From NCBI GenBank assembly GCA_964036045.1, contig OZ038384.1:96785474-96849473 (forward strand): DNA of 64,000 nucleotides, given 5' to 3'. Shown here in pieces: positions 32,831 through 43,477 of the stretch. Within the stretch, counting starts at the first letter, position 1. Every line of letters begins with the position of its first letter. A program made the position numbers and the translations under genes. The DNA comes from Eutreptiella sp. 'Long Island Sound 2002'. Its lineage: Eukaryota; Euglenozoa; Euglenophyceae; Eutreptiales; Eutreptiaceae. Under the pieces are notes generated by a model. That model saw only the letters and a program-made list of their open reading frames with translations, ran no database searches and was not told the origin of the DNA.

Positions 32831-32834
<4 letters not shown>
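31346..32834. other. Pyrimidine-rich, TGCTGTG-rich low-complexity DNA with long homopolymers
   Basis: Contains T26 (31536-31561), T21 (31690-31710) and C16 (31897-31912), with degenerate repeats between them, then about 800 bp dominated by TGTGCTG words. It resembles 14.6-15.8 kb in composition and in its T-tracts. No gene supported. Confidence 0.6.
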
Positions 32835-32865
<31 letters not shown>

Positions 32866-33142
32866 GAAAATAAAATAAAATTATACACGACCCAACACAC
32901 TCGCGTGCAGCAAGACCATGTTCGCTGCTGTGCCTTACGTGCTACCCGTTGTTCTTGATGTTCTCGGCCTTGTTCTTGTGTGGCGTCGTGGAGCGTGTTG
33001 GCGTTCATTGCTAAGGGTTAACCGCGTTCCCCCAGGGCCGCCGCCTGAGCTGCAGGGCAAGGGGGGTGATGGGCTCGAGGATGGGGAGGGAGGTGCATGG
33101 AGAAGAAGAAGAAAAAGGCGGCAGGGCGCGACGTGAGGGGTC
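32835..33142. other. A27 tract and AT-rich junction sequence
   Basis: Twenty-seven A's (32835-32861) followed by TTTTGAAAATAAAATAAAATT, an abrupt AT-rich island in GC-rich DNA. After it comes about 240 bp without recognisable features, including a GAAGAAGAAGAAAAAGG purine run, up to the 863-bp repeat. The A-tract could be the poly(A) of a plus-strand retroposed RNA. Confidence 0.5.
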
Positions 33143-34006
33143 GTAGAGTGCTGTGTGGAGGGCTTCCCAGGGGGCGCCTTCGCGGCCTGTGAGGGTGGTG
33201 GCTTGGAGGAGTCGCTGCTGGCCCCGTGGGGGGTCTTCCGGGTCCATTTCCGGGGTATAGGCCTGGGCCGCCATGAGGACTCCGTGTGCCCAGTGGAGGA
33301 CCCACCATTGGGTGTCCGCTTTGAGGATGTGGATGGCGGGTTGTTGGGGGGGGGGTGTCCAGGGTGTCCCATGATGCGATGGCTAGTGGTATCCTGGAGG
33401 GGTGGAGGTGTGGGGGGGCCTTGCCGCTTAGGAGTTGATCGATGTGGAAGGGGGTGACGGGATCGTTGGGGCCTTGGGGCGGTGGAGGCATTGCTGGGAT
33501 GGTTGTGGGGTCCCAGTGGCGTTCGTGGGCGGCGAGGGTGTACAGGGCGGCGGTGATGATGTGGTGGGCTTGGCCCTCCAGGACGATGTGGCGCTCCGTG
33601 CCGAAGTCCTTTGGTAGGTGGGCTGCGGGGTGGAGGGTGATGTGGGCCAGGGCGCGTTGGTGGGCCTTTTTTCCCCCGTCTGGGGCCTGTGTCCGTTTGT
33701 CCCCCGGGATGTGTTGGTGTTGGTGTTTTGGTGGGGGTGGTCCCAGGGCGAGGGATTCCACACCGTGGAGGGGGATGGCGTGTTCCCTGGACCTGTTGGG
33801 CAGGATGTATATGCCCGGGTCTCCCGGTACGGTGCCCAGGTACATGTTGCCCGTGATGGTGGGGGCCGGCAGCGGTTGGCGCAGGGGCGAGGTGCATGGG
33901 GTGGAGCAGGGCGGGTCATGGTGCTCACACCGGGGGTGGTCGATGCTGTACGGGGTGACGTGTACGGCGAAGGGTCCAACGGCGCGCTGGAGTTTGTGGG
34001 GTTGGA
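33143..34006 (-). repeat. 863-bp direct repeat flanking the inner insertion, right copy
   Basis: 864 bp, one base longer in a G-run than 27229-28091. It belongs to ORF1 and reads directly into the ORF1 N-terminal sequence above 34006, showing that the two ORF1 halves were once continuous. Confidence 0.88.
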
Positions 34007-36366
34007 TGTTGTGGAGGCGCGCCACCGCCCGTGTGTGGGAGCGCCCTTCGCTGATCCATACGGCGTCTGCCCGCGACGCCGCTGGGTTCAGGCAGTCCGT
34101 GGTGATGCCTGTGATCGTGCAGTTGTGGGTGGTATCTGATACCCTGGCGGGGGGGGCGCCGATGCGGGGGATGGTGTGGTCGTCATGGAGGGTGCGGGCC
34201 TTGCGCCTCGCTTCGTGTCGGTGCTGGGCCTCCTGGGCGTGGGTGTGCACACCCGTGTGTTTGGGCTTCTTGTTGGGGCGGTCCGCTGTGTGGAAGGGGG
34301 TGGGCCAGGAGGGGGCGTGGTGGAGGGTGGGGTGTGGGAGGTCCCCCCGTGTTGCCCATGTGTACAGGGTGGTCGCGGCGGCCCCTTCCGCCTGTATGGT
34401 GTATCGCTCGTCGTGTCGGCGACGGGTGACGAGGACGTTGGGGGCCGTCAGCTCATACACCTGTGTGGTGTGGGGGAGGTGGCGGGTGACGGTGATCTTG
34501 GCGGCGTCGTTCTTGCGGGTGGTGGTGTGGGGGATGATGTAGTGGGTCGCCCATTCATCCTGGGGGGTGTGCTCCGTCGGGTCTAGCTTGAGCGGGGGGT
34601 GGAGCGGCTTCGGTGTTGGGGGCTTGTCTTGGCCCTTCGCGTGGGGCGCCACTTTGGTTTCGACCAGGTATTGTGGGCCCCAGGTTTCCGGGGCCCCTAC
34701 CTGTGTGGCTGCCGCTGTTGCGGCTTGGAGGAGGGCGGTGGTGTTGGTGTCTAGAGGGGGGGCCCCCGGTTGGGGGGTGAGGGTGTCATGGTCTTGGTAT
34801 GCCCACCAAATTGTGTAGCCTCGTTGGGTGTTGCGGTGCGGGGTTTGGGTCTGGGCTTGCTGGATGGATAGGGCGGTCTTGATGTCCTCCGCTGCTTGTG
34901 GGTTTATGGGTGTGGCGTACGCCCATACTCCCGGGGCGTGTATGCCGTGTGACGCTTGGCCTACTCCTCGTATCGGTTGTAGGGTGTGGTGGGTGCGTGT
35001 GAGCCCTAGGTGTTCTTGGAGGAGGTCCCCTCGGATGTCCTCCCATCGTTGCTGCCAGGTGTGTGTGTGGTCATTGGGGGCCGGGTAGGTGATGACGATG
35101 GCCTGCCAAGGGGTGGGGCCTGGATGCACCGTCATAGGTGCCGACGATGCTTGCGGGGGTATGTGGACGGCGTGGGCGGGGGCTGCTGTTACGGGGTCTC
35201 CTTCCGTGGGTGTGATCGTGGCATCGCCTTGGACGGTGAGGAGGAGGTGGTGGCGGTCCGTCGGTAGTGCCCAGGTGGTGGTGGGCTCTGTGATTGAGTG
35301 GAGGCGGATGGCCTGGAGGCCCGGTGTGATTTCGTCCCATCGGAGTGTGCCGTTGTGGACCGCCCATTCCCGCGGCAGGTCTCGAAACCCGTTTCGGTCT
35401 GGGCTGGTGCGGTGTTGTGGGGGGAGCTCCATTGTGGTGATGGGGTGGGTGAGGGGCTCTGTGCGGGGTTGGTCTTGTGTGGTTGATGGTGATGGTGCCT
35501 GGGGCATGTCTTCGTCCAGTTGCTGGGGGGCTTTGGCCTCCTGGAGCTCTGCACTGATGGCGGCGAAGACATCTGGGAGGGTGGGGGAGGCGGGGGGGGT
35601 GGGGTGCCGGATCGTCCCAGGTGATCTGGTATTCCTCCGGGTTCTCGGGGCTTTGCTGTACGGTGATGGTGGCTGTGGCGTCGTCTTCAGGTGTCCATCG
35701 GTGCGGATTGTGGTCGAGGGGGTGGAGGGTGACGGTGTGGCGGTGTTTCCAGCTGTGGAACGCTAGGAGGGCGTGGAGGCCGTGTCTGGTGTCCCCGGGC
35801 GGGCGGGGGTAGGTTTCGGCTGCTGCCTCCAGGAAGGCGTCCGCGGTGCCTTTCCAGGTGTCGTCCCAGAGAAGGTCTTCCTCTGTGCCCCACTCGTTGT
35901 CGTACCTTTTCTCCTGCTTCCACCCCTGGAGGGTCGCGTGGTCCTCAGGGAGGTCTCGTTGGACGGACTGGTAGTACTGCTCGGCGTCCATGGGGGCTAG
36001 GGTGCTGGCCAGCGTGGCGTAGATGTCCTTTGGGGGGGGGGGGCGGTGGGGGCGTGGCGGCGCGGCCGGGGTCGGGCTCCTCTCGCTGGTGTTCCGCGTT
36101 CCGGTCTGCGGTGGACGCGGGGGATATGGAGCGCGGTGGCATGGGGTGGTCGGGCTCTTGCGGTTCCGTGGGTTGCTGGTGGGCTTGTGGGCGCGGGGCC
36201 GTGGCTGCCAGTAGGTGTCGGATGGCCGGGAGGATGTCGAAGTCGTTTTCCCAGCAGTGGGCTGGAGCGCACGCCCTGTCAGGGGAAGCGGGGGGGGGGC
36301 GTGTTGCGGAGCGGTGTACGATAGGGTGGGCGACGCGTGCGGGTGGTGGCGTGCTCGCTCTGCCAT
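33143..36366 (-). CDS. LINE ORF1, N-terminal part with a cupin-like segment
   Basis: ATG at 36366 opens a frame with a Pro/Arg-rich leader, then a globular part (MDAEQYYQSVQRDLPEDHATL ... EEYQITWDDP, about 35.61-36.0 kb). At a run of eight G (35592-35599, C8 on the coding strand) the frame changes by +1. The continuation (DVFAAISAELQEAK, ATG 35507 being internal) then runs unbroken to the inner insertion. At about 35.08-35.32 kb is a pattern like a cupin beta-barrel: HHLLLTVQGDATI, then AAPAHAVHIPPQ, then WQAIVITYP. Two further Trp/Gly-containing modules follow. With the C-terminal part, ORF1 would be roughly 1,380 aa, far larger than usual LINE ORF1s. The homopolymer shift could be mutation or sequencing error. 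Confidence 0.65.
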
Positions 36367-39300
36367 TCTGTTTCCCGCGGGCCCTGACCTTGGGGGTGGT
36401 GGTGTTGGTGATGTTGGTGGTGAGGGTGGTGTGGGCGCCGGAGTGGATGATTGTGTCGGTGGCGGCGCTGTTGGCGAGGGTGGTATGGGCGTTAGAGTAG
36501 ATGAAGCTGGTGCTGGGCTATGGTTGATGGTGGTTAGCTGGTGGGTCAGCTGTTGTCGCTGTCGTCGTCGCCGGTGGTGTTGGTGTCTCTGATGACGAGG
36601 TGATGGTTGGTGAGCATGGCGTGGGTGACGTATGGGCGTATGTGGTGTTGTCGGCGGTAACGTTTGTGGGCCGGATGTGGCGGTGGTGGCGAGGGTGCTG
36701 TAGTTGACGGGTGGTGTGGTCCACGTCGCCTCCGGTGGTGGAGGTGTGATGGGTGCCGTGGGGGTGTCGGCGATGGTGGGGTGCCGCGGGTGGTGTATTG
36801 GTTGTTGGTGGTGGAGATGTTCCTGGTTTGTGGGTAGTCCCCGTCCGGCGGTGGTGGTGTTGGTGGTGTCGGTGCTCGTTGAGGCCGTTGGCGACGCCGG
36901 GGGTTCCTGGTCTCGCGTGGGGTGGTGGTGGCGGTGGTGAGCGTAGGCGGTGCCATGGGCGGTGGTGCCATTGACGGCTCGGCCGGGCGTGCTGGTGCCG
37001 GTTTCGGGTGTAATCGTGGTTCGGGGTGCGGCATTGGTGGGTGGCTTCGACGGCGGGTGGCGTGACTGGTGGGTGGCAGCGGTAGGGGGGTGTCGGTTGT
37101 TGGTGAGGCTGTCGTTGTCGGTGTTCCGGTTGGTGCCGGTGACGGTGTCGCTGGCCGTGCAGATGGTGGGGGGGACTCGTACCCTGGGGTCGCCGTGGCG
37201 TTCGGTCGAAGGTGGTGCTTCCGGTGGTGTTCGTGTGAGTTGGCCGGGAGTGGTGTCGGCGTTGCTCTGGCTGGTGCCGTGTGTGCGGGCTGTGTGATTT
37301 TTGCGTCCGGGGTCGGTGGCGTTGGTGACGGTGGTGTGTTGGGGGTCGGCGCTGGTGGTGGCGGTCCGATGGTGAGGGTGCCGGGGACGTTGGGTGGGTC
37401 CGCGCTGTTGGGCCTTCTCCTCGCCATTCCTGGCGGAGGGTGCTGGCGGTGGTGTCGCTGGTGGCGAGGGTGTGGTGGTGTTGCTGTGGTGTTTTGTGCT
37501 GCTTGGGTGGGTGGTGGGGACCCCTGGTTGATGTTGACGATACTCCGGGTGATTTCGATGCGGTGGGTGCGATGGTGTGTGGCGTTGTTGTTTCTACCCT
37601 TGGTTGGGGGCCTGGTGGGTGGCGCTGGTGGCGTTTGTTCGCCAGCCGTGGTGGCGTCCTTGGTGTTGTCGTCGATGGGGGCGCCCTAGGTGTTACTCTG
37701 TGCCGGGGTCGTGGTGGTGGTGTTAGGGGTGTTGTGGGTGACGGTACCTCGGTTCGTCGTTGGTGGGGTTGGCGGTGGTGTGTCTCGCGGTGGTCCGGTG
37801 GCGTTGGTGTTTTTGGTGTTGGTGCCGGGTGGCCTGTGTGCTGGTGTTCGGTGGTTCCGGGCGTGCCATTCGTGGCTGGTGTTTGGCCGGTCTGTGGTCC
37901 TGGTGGTGTCGGCTGTCCGTGGGTCCGTAGTGATAGGTGTTGCTGCGGTTGCGGTTTAGGGTGACCTTGCTGCGGTTCGGTGGTGGTGTCGCCGTGCTGC
38001 CGCTGTCGGTGGTGCCGGTGTTGGCGCTGGTGGGGGTGCCGCCGGGGGAGCTGTGTGTGTTGGCGTTGTAGGGTGTTGTAAGTGCTGCCCTGGTGGTGTT
38101 CTGACGGCGGAGGGGGGACCTCGCCACTCCTGGCGGAGGTTCCCATGTGCGTCGTTGGCTGGTGGGTTGGCCTTGGCCCCCTCGGTGTCCTTGCTGCCGA
38201 TGGTGTCTCACGGGGATGCGGGATGGGGGATGCTCCGGGTTGCTGTCGGTGAGGTCGCACTGCCGGTGGCGCCGTCGGTGATGCCGGTGGTGAGGTCGTT
38301 GCGGGCGTTGCCATGGTTCACGGTGTCTCTGATGTTGTTGATGCTGCTGGTGGTTGGTGTGGGTCTGTGTGTGGGTTGTCAGTGGTTGCTGCTGGTGCTG
38401 GTGGTGGTTCTGGGTGCGGGCCGGTGGGTGGCGCGGTTGGAACGCCTTGGGTGTAACTTGGCCGCTGGGTGGTTTCTTGTGTTGGTCCGTTGTTGGTTCC
38501 GGGCGTCTCCGTTGGTGATGGTGTTGTGGTGTTCCGTTTGGGTGTTGGCGGCGGTGCAGGTGTGGGTGTCGCAGTTCCTGGCCCTGGGTCTGGGCGTGGC
38601 CGTTTGGGTGTTGCTGGGTGTGGGCGTTCGCCTCTCCTGGCTGAGGGCTCGGTGGCGTTCGTTTGCCAGCCGTGCTGGCGTCCTTGGTCAGTTGGTGACG
38701 CCGTTGGTGGGGTTGCCCTAGGTGGCGGGGCCGTGGTGGTGGTGTTGGGGGCGTTGTAGGTGACGGCACCTCGGCCCGTCGTTGGTGGGGTTGGTGGTGG
38801 TGTGGATAGTGCCGTGGGTGTTGGTGGCGTTGGTGTTGCCGAAGGCGAGGGTGCCTTGTGTGTTACTTGGTGGTTGGCGTGTGTCGTGGTGGTCTGTTGG
38901 CGTGGGTGTTGTTGGTGTTGGTGCTGGGCGCGGCCTGTGTTTGGGTGGTCGGCGGTTCCGGGCGTGCCACTCGTGGCTGGCCGTCGCGGTGTTGGTGACG
39001 GTGCTGGCGAGGGCGCCGCCGGTGGAGCTGTGGCCGATGTGGGCGCTGCGGGTGTTGCCCTGGTGGATGGTGGTGTTCTGACGGCGGGGGTGGGACCTCG
39101 CCACTCCTGGTGGAGGTACCCATGGGTGTCGCTGGCCTGTGTGTTGGCTCCCTTGGTGTTGTTGATGCCGATGGTGTTGTACCGGGCGGTGTCGCCGTGG
39201 CGGTTGCCGTTGACGCTCTGGTTTGTCGGTGCTGAGGCCGTACTGCCGGTGTCGGTGTCGGTGATGCCGGTGGTGAGGTCGTTGTGGGCGTCGCTATGGT

Positions 39301-40690
39301 TCTCGTCGTCTCGGACGCTGCTGATGCTGGTGGTGGTTGGCGTGGGTCTGTGTGTGGGTGGTCAGCGGCTTGTGTTCAGGGCGGTGGTCGGTTTCTGTGG
39401 CTCTGTCTGGGGGGGTGTGCAGTAGGTGGTGTGGTCTGCTGGTGCTGCTGTTGGTGTAGGTGGCGTAGGCGTTGCTCCGGGTGGTGTCGTGGGTGAGGGT
39501 GGTGTTGGCGGCGCCGGTGGTGTGGGTGTCGCCGGGGATTGCATGGTGGTTCCGGGCGCGTGCCCTCGCTTCCCCTGGCCAGGGCTTGGTGGTTTGTTGG
39601 CTCACCGGCTGTGGTGGCTTCGGTGTCCTCCGGTGGCAGAGGTTGCTGGTGGCGACGCTGATGGTGGGGTGTTGCCGGCGATGGTGTGCTTGATGCCGTT
39701 GGCTTGGGTGATGTAGGTGCTGGAACCGGCGGTGGCGTGCGTAGGTTTCGTAGGCGTTGGTGCCGGCGGTGACGGTGTTGGTGAGGGTGTTGTGCTGGCT
39801 TGATTTTTGGCGGTGTTGGTGTTTCCGATGGCGTGGATGCCGGTGGCGGTTCTGGGTGCGAGCCGGTGGGGGACCGGATCGGCTGGGTGCGGTCGTTGGT
39901 CAGTGTTGGGTGGCTTTTTGTGTTGGTTTGTTGTTGGTGAGGGTGTCCCATGTCCTAGTGTTTTGGTGGGTGCTGGGGTCGCTGGTGTTGCCGATGGTGC
40001 CTCCGCTGGTTTCGGGTGTGTCCGCTGGTGAGGGTGTCGTGGCGTCCGGTTTGGGCGTTGGTGGCGGTGCTGGTGTGGGTGTCGTAGTGCCCGGTCCTGG
40101 TGTTGGGCGTGGCCGTTCGGGTGTTACTGGGTGTGGCCGTTCGCCACTCCTGGCTGCGGGTTTGGTGGGTCCTCCTTTGCGTCCTAGCGGTTTCTGGCGG
40201 CCCTGCAGCCCCCCTGGCGGCAGGGGGGTTGCTGGGTTCCTGTTGTTTGGGTTTGTGTGTGTTGCGTGTGTGGTGCGGGCGGCGCCTGCGCTTTGGTGTG
40301 TGGTGTGCGCTTGTGGGGCTCGTGTCGGTGGCGGTTGTTGGGGTGTGTGTTGTGTGCACGCTCGGGCGTGTGTGCGGTGTGTTGCTGGTGCGTTTGGGTG
40401 CCTGTCCTCGCCTTTGCGGGCGTGGTTTGGCGGCCCTGTTTGGTGTGGGGGCTGTGTGTCGTGCCCCCCCCCCTGTCTCGGCTGTGTGGTTCCCTGCCCC
40501 CCTTGGCTGGGGTCTGTTGGTGGTGTGTCCCCTTGCCGTCCCCTTTGCGTGCCCTCCTCCTTCTGTCTCTTTTCCGTGTCGCTTGGGGCGGTGTCGTGCC
40601 CGGGCCTTCCCGGCTGTGGTGTGTGGGGGGGGGTCCTTGTCGCCGGCTCGGGTCCCTTCCCCTGGTGTTTCCCCGTGGGGGGGCCGTTGC
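36367..40690. repeat. G/T-rich degenerate repeat region, LINE leader
   Basis: The plus strand is dominated by GGTGGTGTTGGTG-type words. A longer order is visible: sequence near 37683 recurs near 38717, and the motif CGCCACTCCTGGCGGAGG or variants recurs near 37421, 38131, 39101 and 40141, giving units of roughly 0.7-1.0 kb. Many long frames exist on both strands, giving Val/Gly/Trp-rich or His/Thr/Pro-rich peptides. I treat them as non-coding. By position this is the 5' leader between the minisatellite and the ORF1 ATG. Confidence 0.65.
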
Positions 40691-40729
40691 TTGCACTCCC
40701 CGTCAGGGTGTAACTCTGTTGTACGGGCC

Positions 40730-40760
40730 GTCCATTTGTACTCGCTCGGTACAAATGGAC
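40730..40760. other. Perfect 12-bp hairpin
   Basis: GTCCATTTGTAC and GTACAAATGGAC face each other across the 7-nt loop TCGCTCG. It is AT-richer than its surroundings and has no mismatch, so it may be a maintained structure, a relic of short terminal inverted repeats, or chance. Confidence 0.75.
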
Positions 40761-41394
40761 CTGCTCCGTAGCCAGGTACTCCAGCCGTTCCCCACACCGG
40801 GGTCGGGTACACTGTGGGTCGCTGGGGAGTCCTTGTGGGACAGGCGCGTCTCTTGCCTGCCCCGATGGACGGTGTGCCCTACCCGCAGCCCCTCGCTGGG
40901 CCCGAACCGCAGTACGTGCCGTGGGGAGTGCTCTTGGTCAGGCCCATTGGTCACCCCCCCAGGCCGGTGCCACCGCGGGCCGCTGACCAACGGTCCCGGG
41001 CGTATCCCACCTTATTGCGTGTGCTCAGGTGGGGCCGATACGGTCACCGGGGGGGCCCCCAAACCCCTGAGGTTGGGTCCCTCGCCTGCGCCCCCCCTGG
41101 GCCCTGTTCGTCCCGCCCCCCTTTTCGCTGTGCGGTTTGCGGTGGTTGGTGTCCCGTCTCTCCGGGGTGGGGTGGTGGTGGTGGGGGGGGGGGGGTGTTT
41201 GCTGTTCCTGGCTGTGTTGCTTGCGGGCGTGTCGCCCCCTCCTCTGGTCGTGGTTCGCCGCCGGTGTGTGTGTTTGTGGCGCGGTGCGTGCGCGCGTGGT
41301 GTCTGTGTTGGTGTGTGGTGCGTGGTTTGTGGTGTGTGGTGTGCGGTGGTGGTGTGTTGGTGGGGTTGTAGCGGGTGTGTGGTGTGGTTGGTCC
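40761..41394. other. GC-rich stretch, no gene seen
   Basis: About 630 bp with mixed composition up to 41100, then TG-rich simple sequence. No domain in any frame and no match to the other GC-rich segments at 14.2 or 28.2 kb that I can see. Confidence 0.4.
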
Positions 41395-43215
41395 CTCGCC
41401 ACTCCTGGCGGAGGTTCCTGTGTGCTACTCCCCGCCACTCCTGGCTGGGTTTCGCTGCCTGTGGTGTTGTGCGGTTCCCCGCCACTCCTGGCTGCGGTTC
41501 CGCCGCCGGCAGTGGCGTGTAGTGTGTGGTGTGTGGTGTGTGGTCTGTGGTGAGCGGTGGCGGTGTGTTGGTGGGGTTGTGGCTGGTGTGTGGTGCGGTT
41601 GGTCCTCGCCACTCCTGGCAGAGGTTCCCGTGTGCTACTCCCCGCCACTCCTGGTTGGTTTTCGCTGCCGGTGGTGGTGGGCGGTCCTCGCCACTCCTGG
41701 CTGAGGTCTCCGGGCGGCGGTGGTGTGTGGTGGGGTTGTGGCTGGTGTGTGGTTTGTTTGGTCCCTCGCCACTCCTGGCGGAGGTTCCTGTGTGCTACTC
41801 CCCGCCACTCCTGGCTGGGTTTCGCTGCCTGTGGTGGTGTGCGGTTCCCCGCCACTCCTGGCTGGGGCCTGCTGGCGGCGGTGGTGCGTGGCGTGTGGTG
41901 TGTGGTGTGTGGTGTGTGGTGTGCGGCGGTGGTGTGTTGGTGGGGTTGTGGCTGTGGTTGGTCCCTCGCCACTCGTGGCGGAGGTTCCTGTGTTCTACTC
42001 CCCGCCACTCCTGGCTGGGTTTCGCTGCCGGTGGCGGTGGGCGGTCCTCGCCACTCCTGGCTGAGGGCCCTGGGCGCGGTTCCCCGCCACTCCTGGCTGG
42101 GGTTCGCTGGCGGCGGCGGTGTGTGGTGGGGTTGTGGTTGGTGTGTGGTGTGGTTGGTCCCTCGCCACTCCTGGCGGAGGTTCCTGTGTGCTACTCCCCG
42201 CCACTCCTGGCTGGGTTTCGCTGCCGGTGGTGGTGTGCGGTTCCCCGCCACTCCTGGCTGGGGCCTGCTGGTGGTGGTGGTGCGTGGTGTGTGGTGTGTG
42301 GTGTGCGGCGGTGGTGTGTTGGCGGGGTTGTGGGTGGTGTGTGGTGTGGTTGGTCCCTCGCCACTCCTGGCGGAGGTTCCTGTGTGCTACTCCCCGCCAC
42401 TCCTGGCTGGGTTTCGCTGCCGGTGGTGGTGGGCGGTCCCTGCCACTCCTGGCTGGGGTCCGCTGGCGGCGGTGGTGTGTGGTGTGTGGCGGTGGTGTGT
42501 TGGTGGTTGGTCCCTCGCCACTCCTGGCGGAGGTTCCTGTGTGCTACTCCTCGCCACTCCTGGCTGGGTTTCGCTGCTGGTGGTGGTGGGCGGTCCTCGC
42601 CACTCCTGGCTGAGGGTCCCGGGCGTGGTTCCCCGCCACTCCTGGCTGGGGTCCGTTGGCGGCGGTGTGTGGCGTGGTCGGTCCCTCGCCACTCCTGGCA
42701 GAGGTTCCTGCGTGCTACTCCCCGCCACTCCTGGCTGGGTTTCGGTGCCGGTGGTGGTGTGTGGTCCCCCGCCTCTCCTGGCTGGGGTCCGCTGGCGGCG
42801 GTGGTGTGTGGTGTGTGGTGTGTGGTGTGTGGTGTGTGGTGTGTGGTGTGTGGTGTGCGGTGGTGGTGTGCTGGTGGGGTTGCGGCTGGTGTGTGGTGTG
42901 GTTGGTTCCTCGCCACTCCCGGCGGAGGTTCCTGTGTGCTACTCCCCGCCACTCCTGGCTGGGTTTCGCTGCCGGGGGTGGTGGGCGTTCCTCGCCACTC
43001 CTGGCGGAGGGTCCCGGGCGCGGTTCCCCGCCACTCCTGGCTGGGTTTCGCTGTCGGCGGTGGTGTGTGGTGTGCGGTGTGTGGTGTGTGGCGTGTGGCG
43101 TGTGGCGGTGGCGTGTGTGGTGGGTTTGTGGCTGGTGTGGTTGGTCCCTCGCCACTCCTGGCGGAGGTTCCTGTGTGCTACTCCCCGCCACTCCTGGCTG
43201 GGTTTCGCTGCCGGT
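41395..43215. repeat. Hairpin minisatellite, about 32 copies of CGCCACTCCTGGC
   Basis: The core CGCCA-CTCC-TGGCG (5-bp stem, 4-nt loop) or CCGCCACTCCTGGCTGG recurs about every 35-50 bp. Copies are grouped in higher-order units of about 160-240 bp that start CTCGCCACTCCTGGCGGAGG and end in variable (TGTGG)n tracts. On the LINE strand it encodes repeated QEWRG or QPGVAG peptides in different frames. It lies near the presumed LINE 5' end, where tandem repeats often act as promoters in other LINEs. Confidence 0.88.
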
Positions 43216-43446
43216 GGTGGTGTGGTGTGGTGGTGCGGTGGGTGTGTCTTCCGGGTGCCCTTCCCCTTGGCCCTGGTGTGTGTGTGTGCGCTGTGTGGCC
43301 CTTCGTGTTGGTGTGGGTGGCGTGGGGGGGGGGGGGGTCGTACTCGGTGTGGCTGTCGTGCGTGCGCGTGTGTGTGCTCGCGGTGTGTGGTTGGTGGGGT
43401 GGGGTGTGTCATACCTTGGCTGGTTCTCGTCGTCGGTCGTCGGCAT
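42715..43446 (-). CDS. Possible short leader ORF at the LINE 5' end
   Basis: An ATG at 43446 lies 31 nt inside the presumed 5' end (43477) and opens 243 codons (MPTTDDENQPRYDTPHP...) that run into the minisatellite. Thr/His/Pro- and QEWRG-rich, no domain. It could be a regulatory upstream ORF or just stop-poor repeat sequence. Confidence 0.25.
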   Translation of the reverse strand: MPTTDDENQPRYDTPHPTNHTPRAHTRARTTATPSTTPPPPTPPTPTRRATQRTHTHQGQGEGHPEDTPTAPPHHTTTGSETQPGVAGSSTQEPPPGVARDQPHQPQTHHTRHRHTPHATHHTPHTTHHRRQRNPARSGGEPRPGPSARSGEERPPPPAAKPSQEWRGVAHRNLRREWRGTNHTTHQPQPHQHTTTAHHTPHTTHHTPHTTHHTPPPPADPSQERRGTTHHHRHRNPARSGGE

Positions 43447-43477
43447 GTTTCAAAAGGCAGAAGAAGAGGTTTTGTTA

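Larger units (their letters stand above)
28092..33142 (-). mobile_element. Inner 5.05-kb insertion inside LINE ORF1
   Basis: It splits ORF1 between 863-bp direct repeats. On the minus strand it ends in three heptamers, TCAAACC/TCAAACG/TCAAACC (28092-28112), a non-LTR-like tail, preceded by strong hairpins. No protein domain was recognised in it. Contents by minus order: purine/pyrimidine-rich start, an A27 tract, pyrimidine-rich DNA with long T-tracts, the 213-bp array and a GC-rich end. It may be a non-autonomous retroelement mobilised by LINE machinery. Confidence 0.6.
14123..43477 (-). mobile_element. Giant LINE (non-LTR retrotransposon), with its own nested insertion
   Basis: The segment sits in gypsy gag between the 190-bp repeats. 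On the minus strand it begins near 43477, has a long repetitive leader, ORF1 (split by an inner insertion), endonuclease-RT-RNase H, ORF3 and a 3' region ending in (ACCT)n at 14123-14136. Removing the inner 5.05 kb and one 863-bp repeat leaves about 23.4 kb, far above the usual 4-9 kb for LINEs. That one element spans the whole interval is an inference: the coding part (16999-36366) is firmly LINE, while the leader and tail are assigned by their position between the repeats. Confidence 0.65.
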
